Part shown: piece after piece, positions 39,734 to 47,880 of the stretch | Position numbering within the stretch: the stretch's first letter is position 1 | Layout of the letters: every line of letters starts with the position of its first letter | Assembly (NCBI RefSeq): GCF_035762905.1 | Contig: NZ_DASUCC010000084.1 | Location: 1 to 64,000 of the forward strand | DNA: 64,000 nt | Direction: 5' to 3' | Source: DASYTH01 sp035762905 | Lineage (GTDB): Bacteria > Actinomycetota > Actinomycetes > Mycobacteriales > Pseudonocardiaceae | Notes under the pieces: model-generated | Told to the model about the DNA's origin: nothing | The model's database searches: none | Seen by the model: the letters and a program-made list of their open reading frames with translations, nothing else | Position numbers and translations under genes: made by a program

Positions 39734-42140
39734 CGCAGCGCAGCACCGGCGGCCCGGTGAGCGCGGCCAGGTCGAGCTGCCCGGCGGTGTGCACCCGGAA
39801 CGTCGCGGACTCGCCGGGCAGCAGGGTGCGCAGCATGTCGTCCACGGTCGCCGACGGGTCCAGCCGGTCCGGGAACAACGCCACGTCGCGCAGCAGGGTG
39901 CCGGCCGTGACGGTGATCTCCACGCCGGTGTGGGTGGCCACGATCCTGGTGTCGTAGCGGGGTTCGGGCAGCGCGAGGTCGACGTCCTCGGCGAAGAAGT
40001 GGTACCGCCGGGTGCCGGGGGCGGACACGGTCAGCAGCTCGGTGGCCGGGTCGTCCGGGCGGCCCACCTCGTCGGGCAGCCGCAGCCGCAGCGCGCCGCG
40101 GGCCGGCACCGCGAGCCCGAACGTGGCCGTGGCCTTCGGATCGCCGGTGAACGTGACCCGGGCGACGGAGATCTCGCCGGTCCATTCGGTCCCGGTGTCG
40201 TTCACCGCTACCACCGCGAGGCCGGTACCGTCCGGCCGCACGGTCAGCAGCCGGTCGGCGAACGCGCGCCGGATCGTGTACCACAGCGGCTTTCGCCGCC
40301 CGTCGCCGTCCACCGCGGCCCAGGAGATCACCGGCCAGCAGTCGTTGAGCTGCCACACCAGGGCGCCGGTGCACAGCGGGTGCAACGCGCGCAGGTGCTC
40401 GACGCCGAACTGGATCGCCCGGGCCTGGTTGAGCTGGGTGGCCCAGTGCCAGTCGTCGAAAGTGGCCGGCTCCGGCAGGTGGCCGGACAGGCCGCGGCGC
40501 AGCTTTCCGTTGCCATCCTCGGCTTTCTGCCGGTGCAGCACGGCGGGGGAGGCCACGTCGAGCGGCCCGGCGGTGATCGCCCGGCGCAGCGTGGCGTGCG
40601 CCGGCGGACCCTGGAACCCGAACTCCGCGACGAACCGCGGCCGGTAGCTGGCGTAGTGCGTGTAGTCGTGGGTGTTCCAGACGTCCCAGATGTGCGTGCT
40701 GCCGTGGGCCGGGTCGTTCGGGTGCAGGTCGGGCCGGCCGGAGTACGGGCTGCCCGGCCAGTACGGCCGGGTCGGGTCCAGCTCGGCGACGATCCGGGGG
40801 AGCACCTCGAGGTAGTAGCCGGCGCCCCAGGTGCGGCCGGCCAGCCGGGGAACCCAGTCCCAGTCGGCGTGTCCCCAGATGTTCTCGTTGTTTCCGGTCC
40901 ACAGCACCAGGCTGGGGTGCGCGGCCAGCCGCACCACCTGCTCGCGGGCCTCGGCCGCGACCTCGGCGGCGATCGGCTCCTCTTCCGGATAGGCCGCGCA
41001 GGCGAACAGAAAGTCCTGCTGCACCAGGATTCCCAGCTCGTCGGCCAGGTCATAGAACTCCGCGCTCTCGTACCGGCCGCCGCCCCAGACCCGCAGGAAG
41101 TTCGCGCCCGCACCGATCGCCTGGCCGAACCGGGCGGCATAGCGGGCGCGGTCGACCCGATGCGGAAAGCAGTCGTCCGGGATCCAGTTGAACCCGCGCA
41201 CGGAGACCGGGCGGTCGTTGACCACGATGCCGAACGGGGTCCCGTCGGCGTCCGGCGTGGTGTCCAGCCGCACCGAGCGGAAGCCGATCCGCCGTCTCCA
41301 GCGGTCCAGCCGGTTGCCGGCCTCGTCGGCCAGCGTGACGTCGAGGTCGTAGCGGTGCTGGTCGCCGTGTCCCCTCGGCCACCAGCGCCGCACCTTGGGC
41401 ACGGCCAGCCGAAGCGTCGCGGTGTGCTCGCCGGGCGGCACGGTCGCGGTCGCTTCTTCGCCGGAGACCGTGGCGGTGAGCGTCACGGGCACGTCGCCGG
41501 CGCGCTCCAGTCCGATGTGGAGCACGACGTGACCGACGTCACCATCCACGGTCGCCAGCGGCCGGACGTGGTCCAGCCGCGCGGTGTTCCAGGCGTGCAG
41601 CCCGATCGGTTGCCAGATACCCGCGGTGACCAGCCGCGGGCCCCAGTCCCAGCCGAAGTTGCAGGCCATCTTCCGGATGAAGTTGAACGGGTCGGGATAG
41701 GCGTTCGGCCGGTCGCCGAGCGCCTGCCGCAGCGCCTCGGCGTGGCGCAGCGCCGAGCCGAACCGGATCGTCAGGGTGTTGGCGCCGGGGGCGAGGTGGC
41801 GCCGCACGTCGAACCGGTAGGACCGGTGCATGTTCGCGGTCCGGCCGACCGCGGTGCCGTTGACCGAGATCGTGGCGACCGTGTCCAGTCCGGCGCACAC
41901 CAGGTCGGTGCGCTGCGCGGGGTCACCGGCCCAGTCGAAGTCGAGCCGGTAGGTCCAGTCCGCGTGACCGATCCAGTCGAGCGTGTCCTCATTGGCGTCG
42001 AGGTACGGGTCGGGGATGATCCCAGCGGCGAGGAGGTCGGTGTGCACGCAACCCGGCACGATGGCGGGTACTCCGGCGACGCCGTGCTCGTCGGGCCCGG
42101 TAAGGGACCAGCCGTGGTGCAACGGGCGGTAGCTGGTCAA
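39708..42140 (-). CDS. GH2 beta-mannosidase
   Basis: An 810-residue family 2 glycoside hydrolase with the beta-mannosidase layout. The jelly-roll N-terminus has PAIVPGCVHTDLLAAGIIPDPYLDAN and NFGWDWGPRLVTAGIW. The barrel has ANFLRVWGGGRYES. The acid/base is in LWTGNNENIWGHADWDW near residue 415 and the nucleophile in RFVAEFGFQGPP near residue 500. It has no signal peptide and is cytoplasmic, so it acts on imported beta-mannosides. TTG 42140 is chosen; GAGGGGG lies upstream. It is convergent with the Opp-type operon and divergent from LacI, forming one locus. Confidence 0.92.
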   Translation of the reverse strand: MTSYRPLHHGWSLTGPDEHGVAGVPAIVPGCVHTDLLAAGIIPDPYLDANEDTLDWIGHADWTYRLDFDWAGDPAQRTDLVCAGLDTVATISVNGTAVGRTANMHRSYRFDVRRHLAPGANTLTIRFGSALRHAEALRQALGDRPNAYPDPFNFIRKMACNFGWDWGPRLVTAGIWQPIGLHAWNTARLDHVRPLATVDGDVGHVVLHIGLERAGDVPVTLTATVSGEEATATVPPGEHTATLRLAVPKVRRWWPRGHGDQHRYDLDVTLADEAGNRLDRWRRRIGFRSVRLDTTPDADGTPFGIVVNDRPVSVRGFNWIPDDCFPHRVDRARYAARFGQAIGAGANFLRVWGGGRYESAEFYDLADELGILVQQDFLFACAAYPEEEPIAAEVAAEAREQVVRLAAHPSLVLWTGNNENIWGHADWDWVPRLAGRTWGAGYYLEVLPRIVAELDPTRPYWPGSPYSGRPDLHPNDPAHGSTHIWDVWNTHDYTHYASYRPRFVAEFGFQGPPAHATLRRAITAGPLDVASPAVLHRQKAEDGNGKLRRGLSGHLPEPATFDDWHWATQLNQARAIQFGVEHLRALHPLCTGALVWQLNDCWPVISWAAVDGDGRRKPLWYTIRRAFADRLLTVRPDGTGLAVVAVNDTGTEWTGEISVARVTFTGDPKATATFGLAVPARGALRLRLPDEVGRPDDPATELLTVSAPGTRRYHFFAEDVDLALPEPRYDTRIVATHTGVEITVTAGTLLRDVALFPDRLDPSATVDDMLRTLLPGESATFRVHTAGQLDLAALTGPPVLRCVNDLLSRR

Positions 42141-42156
42141 CCGGCGGCCCCCTCGT

Positions 42157-42176
42157 GCTTAACCGAAAAAGTTCAG
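42157..42176. promoter_or_regulatory. Candidate LacI-type operator, mannosidase/lacI intergenic
   Basis: GCTTAACCGAAAAAGTTCAG lies in the 100-bp divergent region between the beta-mannosidase and LacI genes. Its GCTTAACCG half matches the site at 33951. The right half is degenerate. A TTGACA-like -35 (42210-42216) for lacI is downstream of it. Confidence 0.4.
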
Positions 42177-42240
42177 GTCAATGCTAGAGTTCGCCGCCTG
42201 TCGTGGCAATGTTGACAAACACGGTTCAGTGGAGGTGGGC

Positions 42241-43281
42241 ATGCGCCGGCCGACGATCGCGGACATCGCGCGCCGCGCGGGCGTGTCCAAGGGCGCGGTG
42301 TCCTACGCACTCAACGACCGGCCCGGCGTCTCGTCGGACACCCGGCAGCGGATCCTGGCCATCGCCGAGGAGATCGGCTGGCGGCCGAACAGCGCCGCCC
42401 GGGCGCTGTCCGGCGCCGCGGCCAACGCGATCGGGCTGGCGATCCGCCGGCCGGCGCGGGTGCTCGGCATCGAGCCGTTCTTCATGGAGCTGGTCAGCGG
42501 CATGGAAGCGGTGCTGTCCGAGGCCGGCTCCGCGCTGATGCTGCAGGTGGTCGGCGACGTGGACACCGAGCTGGCGCTGTACCGGCGGTGGTGGGGCGAG
42601 CGGCGCATCGACGGGGCGATCCTGACCGACCTGCGGGCCGGCGACCCCCGGGTGGGCCTGCTCGAGGAGCTGGGCCTGCCCGCGGTGATCGTCGGCGGTC
42701 CGACCGGCGTCGGCACGCTGCCGCACTGCTGGGCCGACGAGACCGTGACCGTGACCGAGACGGTCGGCTACCTGGCCGCGCTCGGCCACCGGCGGATCGG
42801 CCGGGTCGCCGGGATGCCGGATCTGCTGCACACCCGGCATCGGGACTCCGCGTTCCGCACGGTCGGCGAGACCCTCGGGGTGGACACGTCGGCGGTGATC
42901 TCCACCGACTACACCGGCGAGGAGGGGGCGCACGCCACCCGCACGATGCTCTCCGCGGCCGCCCGGCCGACCGCGATCCTGTTCGACAACGACATCATGG
43001 CCGTCGCCGGGCTGTCCGTGGCGCACGAGATGGGCCTGGCGGTGCCGCGTGACCTGTCCATCGTGGCGTGGGACGACTCGCCGCTGTGCCAGGTGCTCCA
43101 CCCCCCGCTCACGGCCCTGACCTGGGACATTCCCGCCTACGGCGCCCGCGCCGCCGAGCTGCTGCGTCAGGTGATCGCCGAGGCGGAGCGGGCCGAGGCC
43201 GGCGTCGCCGATTCGGGGCACAGCGTGCAGGTCGCCCATCCCCGGCTGACCCCGCGGGGGAGCACCGCGCCGCCTGCTTAA
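42241..43281 (+). CDS. LacI family transcriptional regulator
   Basis: A 346-residue regulator. The N-terminal helix-turn-helix and hinge are canonical (RPTIADIARRAGVSKGAVSYALNDRPGVS ... NSAARALSGAAANAIGLAI). The periplasmic-binding-protein-like sensor domain includes VSGMEAVLSEAGSALML, LPAVIVGGP, GHRRIGRVAG, AILFDNDIMAVAGL and VPRDLSIVAWDDSPLC. ATG 42241 has GGAGGTGGG immediately upstream, within a 20-base leader identical to that of the importer's binding protein gene. It probably represses the importer and the beta-mannosidase until a manno-oligosaccharide is bound. Confidence 0.92.
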   Translation: MRRPTIADIARRAGVSKGAVSYALNDRPGVSSDTRQRILAIAEEIGWRPNSAARALSGAAANAIGLAIRRPARVLGIEPFFMELVSGMEAVLSEAGSALMLQVVGDVDTELALYRRWWGERRIDGAILTDLRAGDPRVGLLEELGLPAVIVGGPTGVGTLPHCWADETVTVTETVGYLAALGHRRIGRVAGMPDLLHTRHRDSAFRTVGETLGVDTSAVISTDYTGEEGAHATRTMLSAAARPTAILFDNDIMAVAGLSVAHEMGLAVPRDLSIVAWDDSPLCQVLHPPLTALTWDIPAYGARAAELLRQVIAEAERAEAGVADSGHSVQVAHPRLTPRGSTAPPA

Positions 43282-43337
43282 ACGGTTAACCAGTCGGGGT
43301 CGTGCTCGGCGAGTCCCCGGTTCCAGCTCGGCGAGTC
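43276..43337. repeat. LacI-like half-site and two GCTCGGCGAGTC units
   Basis: GCTTAAACGGTTAACCAG at 43276-43293 includes the lacI stop codon and is a near-palindrome around a central CG. It is followed by two copies of GCTCGGCGAGTC at 43304-43315 and 43326-43337 (22-bp period), the same motif family as 32101-32200. The gap to 43412 has no gene. Confidence 0.4.
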
Positions 43338-43412
43338 GCCGATCGGCGGGCACCCGTACGCACTGGTTCCGGCACCCGGGTCACCGGTTCGCGCCGTTCG
43401 GTGCGTGCCCGG

Positions 43413-44612
43413 CTAGCGTCCGGTGGTGGCGGCGAGGGTGGCCAGGCACATCTCGTCGCTGGTGCCGTCGCCCCACACGACGTAGCGCGGCTGGAGCTGT
43501 TTGAGCTCGGCGAGCTTGGACCGGACCGATGCGTCGTGGGTGCAGGTGACCCGGAGCAGGTCGCCCTTGGTCAGCTGGACCGGCTGGGGGAGCAGTACGG
43601 CCGACTGGTCGTCGAAGTTGAACGACTTCTGGTCCAGCAGCATCCGGGCGTCCGGGCGGCCGGGATTCAGCTCGACCGAGATGGACCGGCCGAGCAGGTG
43701 CATGTGTGGCGCGCTCGCGTACACCAGCATCGGCTCGTTGACCGGGATGTCGCAGTGCTGGGTGTCACCGGGGACCGGTGTCTGGCCCTTGTTGCACAGG
43801 AAGTTCAGGCCACCGACCATCGCCCGGGCCTGCGCTCCGGTGCGCTTGACCAGGTCCTTGATCGCCGCCTCACGCTCGCACAGCGGGCCGGACTCGGTGG
43901 CCGTGCAGGGCAGTTCGATGGGGGCCACCAGCCGGACCGCGGTCAGCGGCTTGACCGCGGCGGTTCCGGGCAGTACCCGCAGGCGCACCGTGGACTGGTC
44001 CAGCGGACCGGGCTTTCCCTTGGTGGACATCAGGTTGTAGTGCACCTGCAGCACGATCTGGCTGCCCGCCTCGATCGGGTAGCCGACCAGCTCGCCGATC
44101 AGCGTCTCCTTGCCACCAGGGGCCCAGCCGCCGATCCAGTCCACTCCGGTGCCCCGGCCGCCGAACGACTGGAAGCCCTCGGCCAGCCCGGCCCCACCGA
44201 AGCACTGCCAGCCGTCGCCCCTGGCCTCGGCGTCCACGCTCCGGGCGTGCTCCACCTGGGACGGTGCGACGCTGTACAGGATCGCGTGGTGCACGATCTC
44301 CGCGTTCTGCGGGAGGAACTGGCTGCCCATGATGTAGGACGACTCGGCGAGCTTCGGATCGATCAGGAAGCACCGGTACTCGTCGGTGCCGGCCGCCGGC
44401 GGCACCGGCCGGTACGGCTGGCCAAGGCCGACCTCGAGGAACCGCTCGCCGTCGCGCAGCGGGGCCGGAGGCGGCGGCGGTGCGCCGTGTACGTGCCCGG
44501 CCGGGGTTTCGGAGGTATGGACCGCGCCACCCTGCGCGGCCGGCGCCGGACTGCACGCCGCCGCCGAGAGGATTGCCGCCGCAACCACCATTTGCCCGAC
44601 CCGCAGACCCAT
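43413..44612 (-). CDS. Lipoprotein resembling copper type II ascorbate-dependent monooxygenase
   Basis: A 399-residue exported lipoprotein: signal (GQMVVAAAILSAAAC) with lipobox SAAAC, then a linker (HTSETPAGHVHG). The mature part resembles the PHM/dopamine beta-hydroxylase two-domain fold, with likely copper-binding histidines in EIVHHAILYSV (first site), and in QVHYNL and APHMHLLGRSI, plus a terminal VVWGDGTSDEMCLA (second site region). Such bacterial proteins are poorly characterised; a hydroxylase or plain copper-binding role are both possible. ATG 44612 is chosen because the longer frame runs into the DUF5685 gene. It lies 29 bases downstream of DUF5685. Confidence 0.75.
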   Translation of the reverse strand: MGLRVGQMVVAAAILSAAACSPAPAAQGGAVHTSETPAGHVHGAPPPPPAPLRDGERFLEVGLGQPYRPVPPAAGTDEYRCFLIDPKLAESSYIMGSQFLPQNAEIVHHAILYSVAPSQVEHARSVDAEARGDGWQCFGGAGLAEGFQSFGGRGTGVDWIGGWAPGGKETLIGELVGYPIEAGSQIVLQVHYNLMSTKGKPGPLDQSTVRLRVLPGTAAVKPLTAVRLVAPIELPCTATESGPLCEREAAIKDLVKRTGAQARAMVGGLNFLCNKGQTPVPGDTQHCDIPVNEPMLVYASAPHMHLLGRSISVELNPGRPDARMLLDQKSFNFDDQSAVLLPQPVQLTKGDLLRVTCTHDASVRSKLAELKQLQPRYVVWGDGTSDEMCLATLAATTGR

Positions 44613-44641
44613 CCCGCCACGGTACACGGCGACTGCGGCGA

Positions 44642-45709
44642 TCAGCAGGGGGAGCAGTCGCAGTCGCAGCCGACCGCCTCGCGCGGCTTGCCGCTCCACG
44701 GGCCGGGAAACGGGTCACGGCAACAGATCTGGCAGGTGCAGCACATCCACGGGATCGCCGCGCAGCCGGCGGCGACCGAGCGCCGGTGCGGTGGGTCGGC
44801 CAGCCGCGGCCACCGCCACAGCCCGCGCCCCGGCCGCAGCGGCTTCGGCGGCGGCTGCTCGGCGTGGCCGAAGATGCGCGTCACCGAGTGCTCCAACTCG
44901 TGCACCAGCAACGCATGCACCAGTGCGTCGTCGGTGAACATGGCCTCTCGCAGGGCAAGCCGGATACCGAGCAGCGCGTCGGTGCACAGCCGACGCGCCT
45001 CGGCGAGATCGGTTCCGGTTGCGGTCAAGGGGTTCCACACACCGCGCTCGGCGTCCTCGGCGCGGTCCTCGACCGCGTCGAGCAGGTGCGCGATCCGGCC
45101 GAACAGCCGGCCGGCCTCGCGCAGCGGCGCGACGTTCTCCGGCCGCCCGGCCAGCACCGCGGTGTGCCCGCAGATCTCGGCGGTTGCCGTCTCGGTCGGC
45201 TCGGTCACGGCGAGCAGCGAGTCACCCGGCCCGGTCGCGGCCTCCAGCTCCGGCTGCCGGCGCAACGCGTCGAGCAGCACGCCGGTGTCGAAGCCCAGCC
45301 GCCGCCCGGTGCGCGTGCCCTGCTCGGCCCACCGTCCGGCCAGCCCGGCCGACGCCGTGGCCAGCACCCGAGGACCGTCGCCGTCGGTGACGTGGTCGGC
45401 GAGCTTGGCCGAGGCGAGCAGCAGTGAGGCCGCGGCGGCCAGCCGGGCTCCGGACCCGGTCGCGACCGCCGCGGTCCGCATGGCGCGCAACGGGCACGGC
45501 CCGGCCGTGCGGCGTCGGGTGCCGTCGCCGGTGGTGGCCTGCGCCTCGACCAGGGCCGACACCACCAGCCCGTCGTAGTTGGTGACCAGCCGGGCGAACT
45601 GGCCGTACTCGTCGCGCAGCGCGAGGCACAGCCCGCACAGGTGCGCCCCCCACGCCGTGTGCAGGGCCGGCGACAGCCGGTGCCGGCACGGCCTGATGAT
45701 CCCGAACAC
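44642..45709 (-). CDS. DUF5685 family protein with cysteine-rich tail
   Basis: A 355-residue protein of the uncharacterised DUF5685 family. The N-terminus has the family's HLCGLCLALRDEYGQFARLVTNYDGLVVSALVEAQ, here abbreviated by key residues C25 and C28 and the NYD motif. The middle is helical (LLLASAKLADHVTDGDG, LFGRIAHLLDAVEDR). The C-terminus is remarkable for cysteines: CCTCQICC followed by CDCDCSPC, which suggests metal binding. Next to it, 29 bases away, is the copper-monooxygenase-like lipoprotein, so a metal-handling role is tempting. GTG 45709 is used. A 130-bp dispersed repeat lies immediately upstream. Confidence 0.75.
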   Translation of the reverse strand: MFGIIRPCRHRLSPALHTAWGAHLCGLCLALRDEYGQFARLVTNYDGLVVSALVEAQATTGDGTRRRTAGPCPLRAMRTAAVATGSGARLAAAASLLLASAKLADHVTDGDGPRVLATASAGLAGRWAEQGTRTGRRLGFDTGVLLDALRRQPELEAATGPGDSLLAVTEPTETATAEICGHTAVLAGRPENVAPLREAGRLFGRIAHLLDAVEDRAEDAERGVWNPLTATGTDLAEARRLCTDALLGIRLALREAMFTDDALVHALLVHELEHSVTRIFGHAEQPPPKPLRPGRGLWRWPRLADPPHRRSVAAGCAAIPWMCCTCQICCRDPFPGPWSGKPREAVGCDCDCSPC

Positions 45710-45714
45710 TGGCC

Positions 45715-45850
45715 CGCCTCTCCGGGATTAACTGCTGTCGTTACGTTCCAGCGGAGGTGCGGGTGGCTGGTTGATTGTGGCTGGGTCGCGTCACGGTGCC
45801 CCTGAGGTTGCGTTGGGTGGACCAAGACGATGATCCACGGAGCAGAGCCT
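45715..45850. repeat. Dispersed intergenic repeat, copy B (~130 bp)
   Basis: Homologous to 5386-5517 across its whole length. It occupies most of the 174-bp gap upstream of the DUF5685 gene; the rest, to 45883, contains nothing I recognise. No reading frame or terminal inverted repeats are evident. Confidence 0.75.
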
Positions 45851-45883
45851 AGCCGAACCGTCTTGTGTGTACGGAGGAAGTGA

Positions 45884-46213
45884 TCAGTTCGTCGGCCGCT
45901 GGGCCAGGTCGTCCAGCGCCGGGGCGAGCAGCAGGGCTCCGCTGGTCAGCCGCCCGTGCAGCGCGCGCAGGTCGGCGGCCAGCTCCTTGCCGACGTCCGG
46001 CCCGTGCCCCTCGGCGATCGTCGGCGCGTGCTCCAGCACCGCCTCGACCACATCCGCCAGCGTGGTGATCACCCGATGGGTCCCGCACACCGCCTCGGAC
46101 AGCTCGTCCGCGTCGGGCGTGCCGGTGTGCAACGTGGTGAGTGCGTCGGCAAGCAGGCTCTGGGCAGCGTCGAGCGCATCCGTCAGCGCGGCTTCGCCTG
46201 CACGTTCCCGCAT
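45884..46213 (-). CDS. Small helical protein of unknown function
   Basis: A 109-residue acidic, Ala/Leu-rich all-helical protein (MRERAGEAALTDALDAAQSLLADALTTLH ... key stretch DELSEAVCGTHRVITTLADVVEAVLEHAP). It is probably a four-helix bundle with no membrane segment. I do not recognise a family. ATG 46213 is chosen because GGAGG is five bases upstream; a GTG 30 bases earlier is possible. Upstream, at 46266-46290, lies GTGATC-N8-TATTCCCCATC, which is repeated exactly before the arc operon (55581-55605), so the two may share a regulator. Confidence 0.6.
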   Translation of the reverse strand: MRERAGEAALTDALDAAQSLLADALTTLHTGTPDADELSEAVCGTHRVITTLADVVEAVLEHAPTIAEGHGPDVGKELAADLRALHGRLTSGALLLAPALDDLAQRPTN

Positions 46214-46265
46214 CTTCTCCTCCACAAGCACCGTCAAGGATCCACCTCCACCGGAACACAGCGAA

Positions 46266-46290
46266 GTGATCACACCAGGTATTCCCCATC
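46266..46290 (+). promoter_or_regulatory. Shared 25-bp motif, copy 1
   Basis: GTGATC-N8-TATTCCCCATC, with 17 fixed bases and N8 spacing identical to the motif at 55581-55605 (opposite strand). It lies about 55 bases before the small helical protein gene. Regulator unknown. Confidence 0.55.
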
Positions 46291-46337
46291 GGGAAGATCA
46301 CCATTCCGCGCCCCGGCGTGACATCCCCTACACATCG

Positions 46338-46376
46338 GCACCGCGGGCGCCGGCCTGAGGCCGGCGCCCGCGGTGC
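46338..46376 (-). terminator. Strong hairpin terminator of the arc operon
   Basis: An 18-bp perfect stem (46338-46355 with 46359-46376) around a TGA loop, all but two stem pairs being G-C. It lies 10 bases after the stop codon of the YfcC-type transporter gene, the last gene of the minus-strand arc operon. Confidence 0.9.
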
Positions 46377-46386
46377 GGAGCGGGAG

Positions 46387-47880
46387 CTAGGCGACGGCGG
46401 CGCCGAGGGCGAGCATGGCGACACAGAGGGCGGTCAGGACCGCGAGCAGCGGCCAGACCCAGCGCAGGTACCGGCCGTACGGGACCCGGGCGATCGCCAG
46501 GCCGCCCATGACGACGGCCGAGGTGGGAATGAACAGGTTCATGATGCCGGAGGCGCTCTGGAAGGCGGTGACCACGAGCTCCGGTGATGCGCCGACGAAA
46601 CCGGCGAGCGGCACCATGATCGGCATGGCGACGGTGGCCAGCCCGGACGAGGACGGGATCAGGAAGGACAGCGGCAGGAACAGAACGAACATGACGATCG
46701 CGAACGCGGCCGCGCCGACGTCCCCGAGCGCGGTCTCGGCCCAGTGCAGCACGGTGTCGGTGATCTGGCCGTTGTTCATGACCACGGTGATGCCCCGGGC
46801 GATGCCGATGATCAGGGCCACGCCGAGCAGATCCCGGGCCCCGGCGACGAACGACTCGGTGAGCTGGCCCTCGCGCATCCGGCCGACGAGTCCGATCAGG
46901 ACGGCGAACAGCAGGAAGGACGCGGTCATCTCGGGGAACCACCAGCCCAGCATGGGCAGCCCGATCCCCATGTCCTCCCACGGGATCACGCCGTACATCA
47001 TCACGCCGAAGGCCAGCCCGAACAGCGTCAGAATCACCTTGTGCCGGCCGGTGAGCTCCTCCGGCTCGTCCGCGTCGGACATCCGGAACCGGGTGTCGTT
47101 GTCCGCCTTCATGTCGTAGACCAGGGACTTGGCCGGATCGCTCTTGACCCGGGCCGCGTAGCGCATCACGAACCAGATGCCGACGCCGAGGGCCACCACC
47201 AGGGTGGCCAGGCGCAGCAGGAATCCCTGGCTGATCGGGATGCCGGCGAAGCCGGACGCGATTCCGGTGGCGAACGGGTTGATCGTCGACCCGATCACCC
47301 CGATCCCGCAGCCCAGCAGGAGAATCGCGGCCGCGACCACCGTGTCGTAGCCGGCCGCGACCATCACGGTGATCACCAGCGCGTAGAACGCCAGGCTCTC
47401 CTCGGCCATCCCGTAGGTCGTCCCGCCGAGCGCGAAGACGCCCATGAGCAGTGGGATCAGCCATTTCTCCCGGCCCCGCAACCGGTTGACCATGCGCCCG
47501 ATGCCGGCCTGGATGGCGCCGGTCTGCAGCGTGATGCCGAGGAACCCACCGATCACGATGATGAACAGCGCCACGTCGATGGCGCCGAACAGGGTGCCGG
47601 AGTTGTAGTAGTTGATGTTCCCGGTCTCGTCCTCGACCCCGTACAGGCCGTTGATCGGCGCGGTGATCGAGTCGACCACGACCCGCTGCGGGCTCGGATC
47701 GACCTCGTGGTACGTGCCGGGGATCGGGCTGCCGGCGTCGTCGGTGTCGTAGTCGCCGGCCGGGATGACCCAGGTGAGGATCGCCATCAACACGATGAGC
47801 GCGAACAGGATCGTGTAGGCGGAGGGGAGGGTGAACCGGCGCTTCCTCGTCGTCTCCGGCGCGGTGACCTGTTCCGTCAT
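46387..47880 (-). CDS. YfcC/ArcD-type basic amino acid transporter
   Basis: A 497-residue integral membrane protein with about 12 helices. It has the YfcC-family start (LPSAYTILFALIVLMAILTWVIPAG), then GIGRMVNRLRGREKWLIP, GCGIGVIGSTINPFATGIA, and near the C-terminus FLIPSSSGLATVAMPIMVPLAG and ASGIMNLFIPTSAVVMGGL. The family carries arginine/ornithine or other basic amino acids, and in arginine deiminase operons functions as arginine/ornithine exchanger. ATG overlaps the stop of the upstream antiporter gene (ATGA). Followed at once by a strong terminator. Confidence 0.88.
   Translation of the reverse strand: MTEQVTAPETTRKRRFTLPSAYTILFALIVLMAILTWVIPAGDYDTDDAGSPIPGTYHEVDPSPQRVVVDSITAPINGLYGVEDETGNINYYNSGTLFGAIDVALFIIVIGGFLGITLQTGAIQAGIGRMVNRLRGREKWLIPLLMGVFALGGTTYGMAEESLAFYALVITVMVAAGYDTVVAAAILLLGCGIGVIGSTINPFATGIASGFAGIPISQGFLLRLATLVVALGVGIWFVMRYAARVKSDPAKSLVYDMKADNDTRFRMSDADEPEELTGRHKVILTLFGLAFGVMMYGVIPWEDMGIGLPMLGWWFPEMTASFLLFAVLIGLVGRMREGQLTESFVAGARDLLGVALIIGIARGITVVMNNGQITDTVLHWAETALGDVGAAAFAIVMFVLFLPLSFLIPSSSGLATVAMPIMVPLAGFVGASPELVVTAFQSASGIMNLFIPTSAVVMGGLAIARVPYGRYLRWVWPLLAVLTALCVAMLALGAAVA

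Noticed and set aside
46255..46320. Possible DosR-like hypoxia box around TTCCCCATCGGGAA
   Set aside because: It does not match the TTSGGGACTWWAGTCCCSAA consensus in either half; only the shared 25-bp motif is reported.
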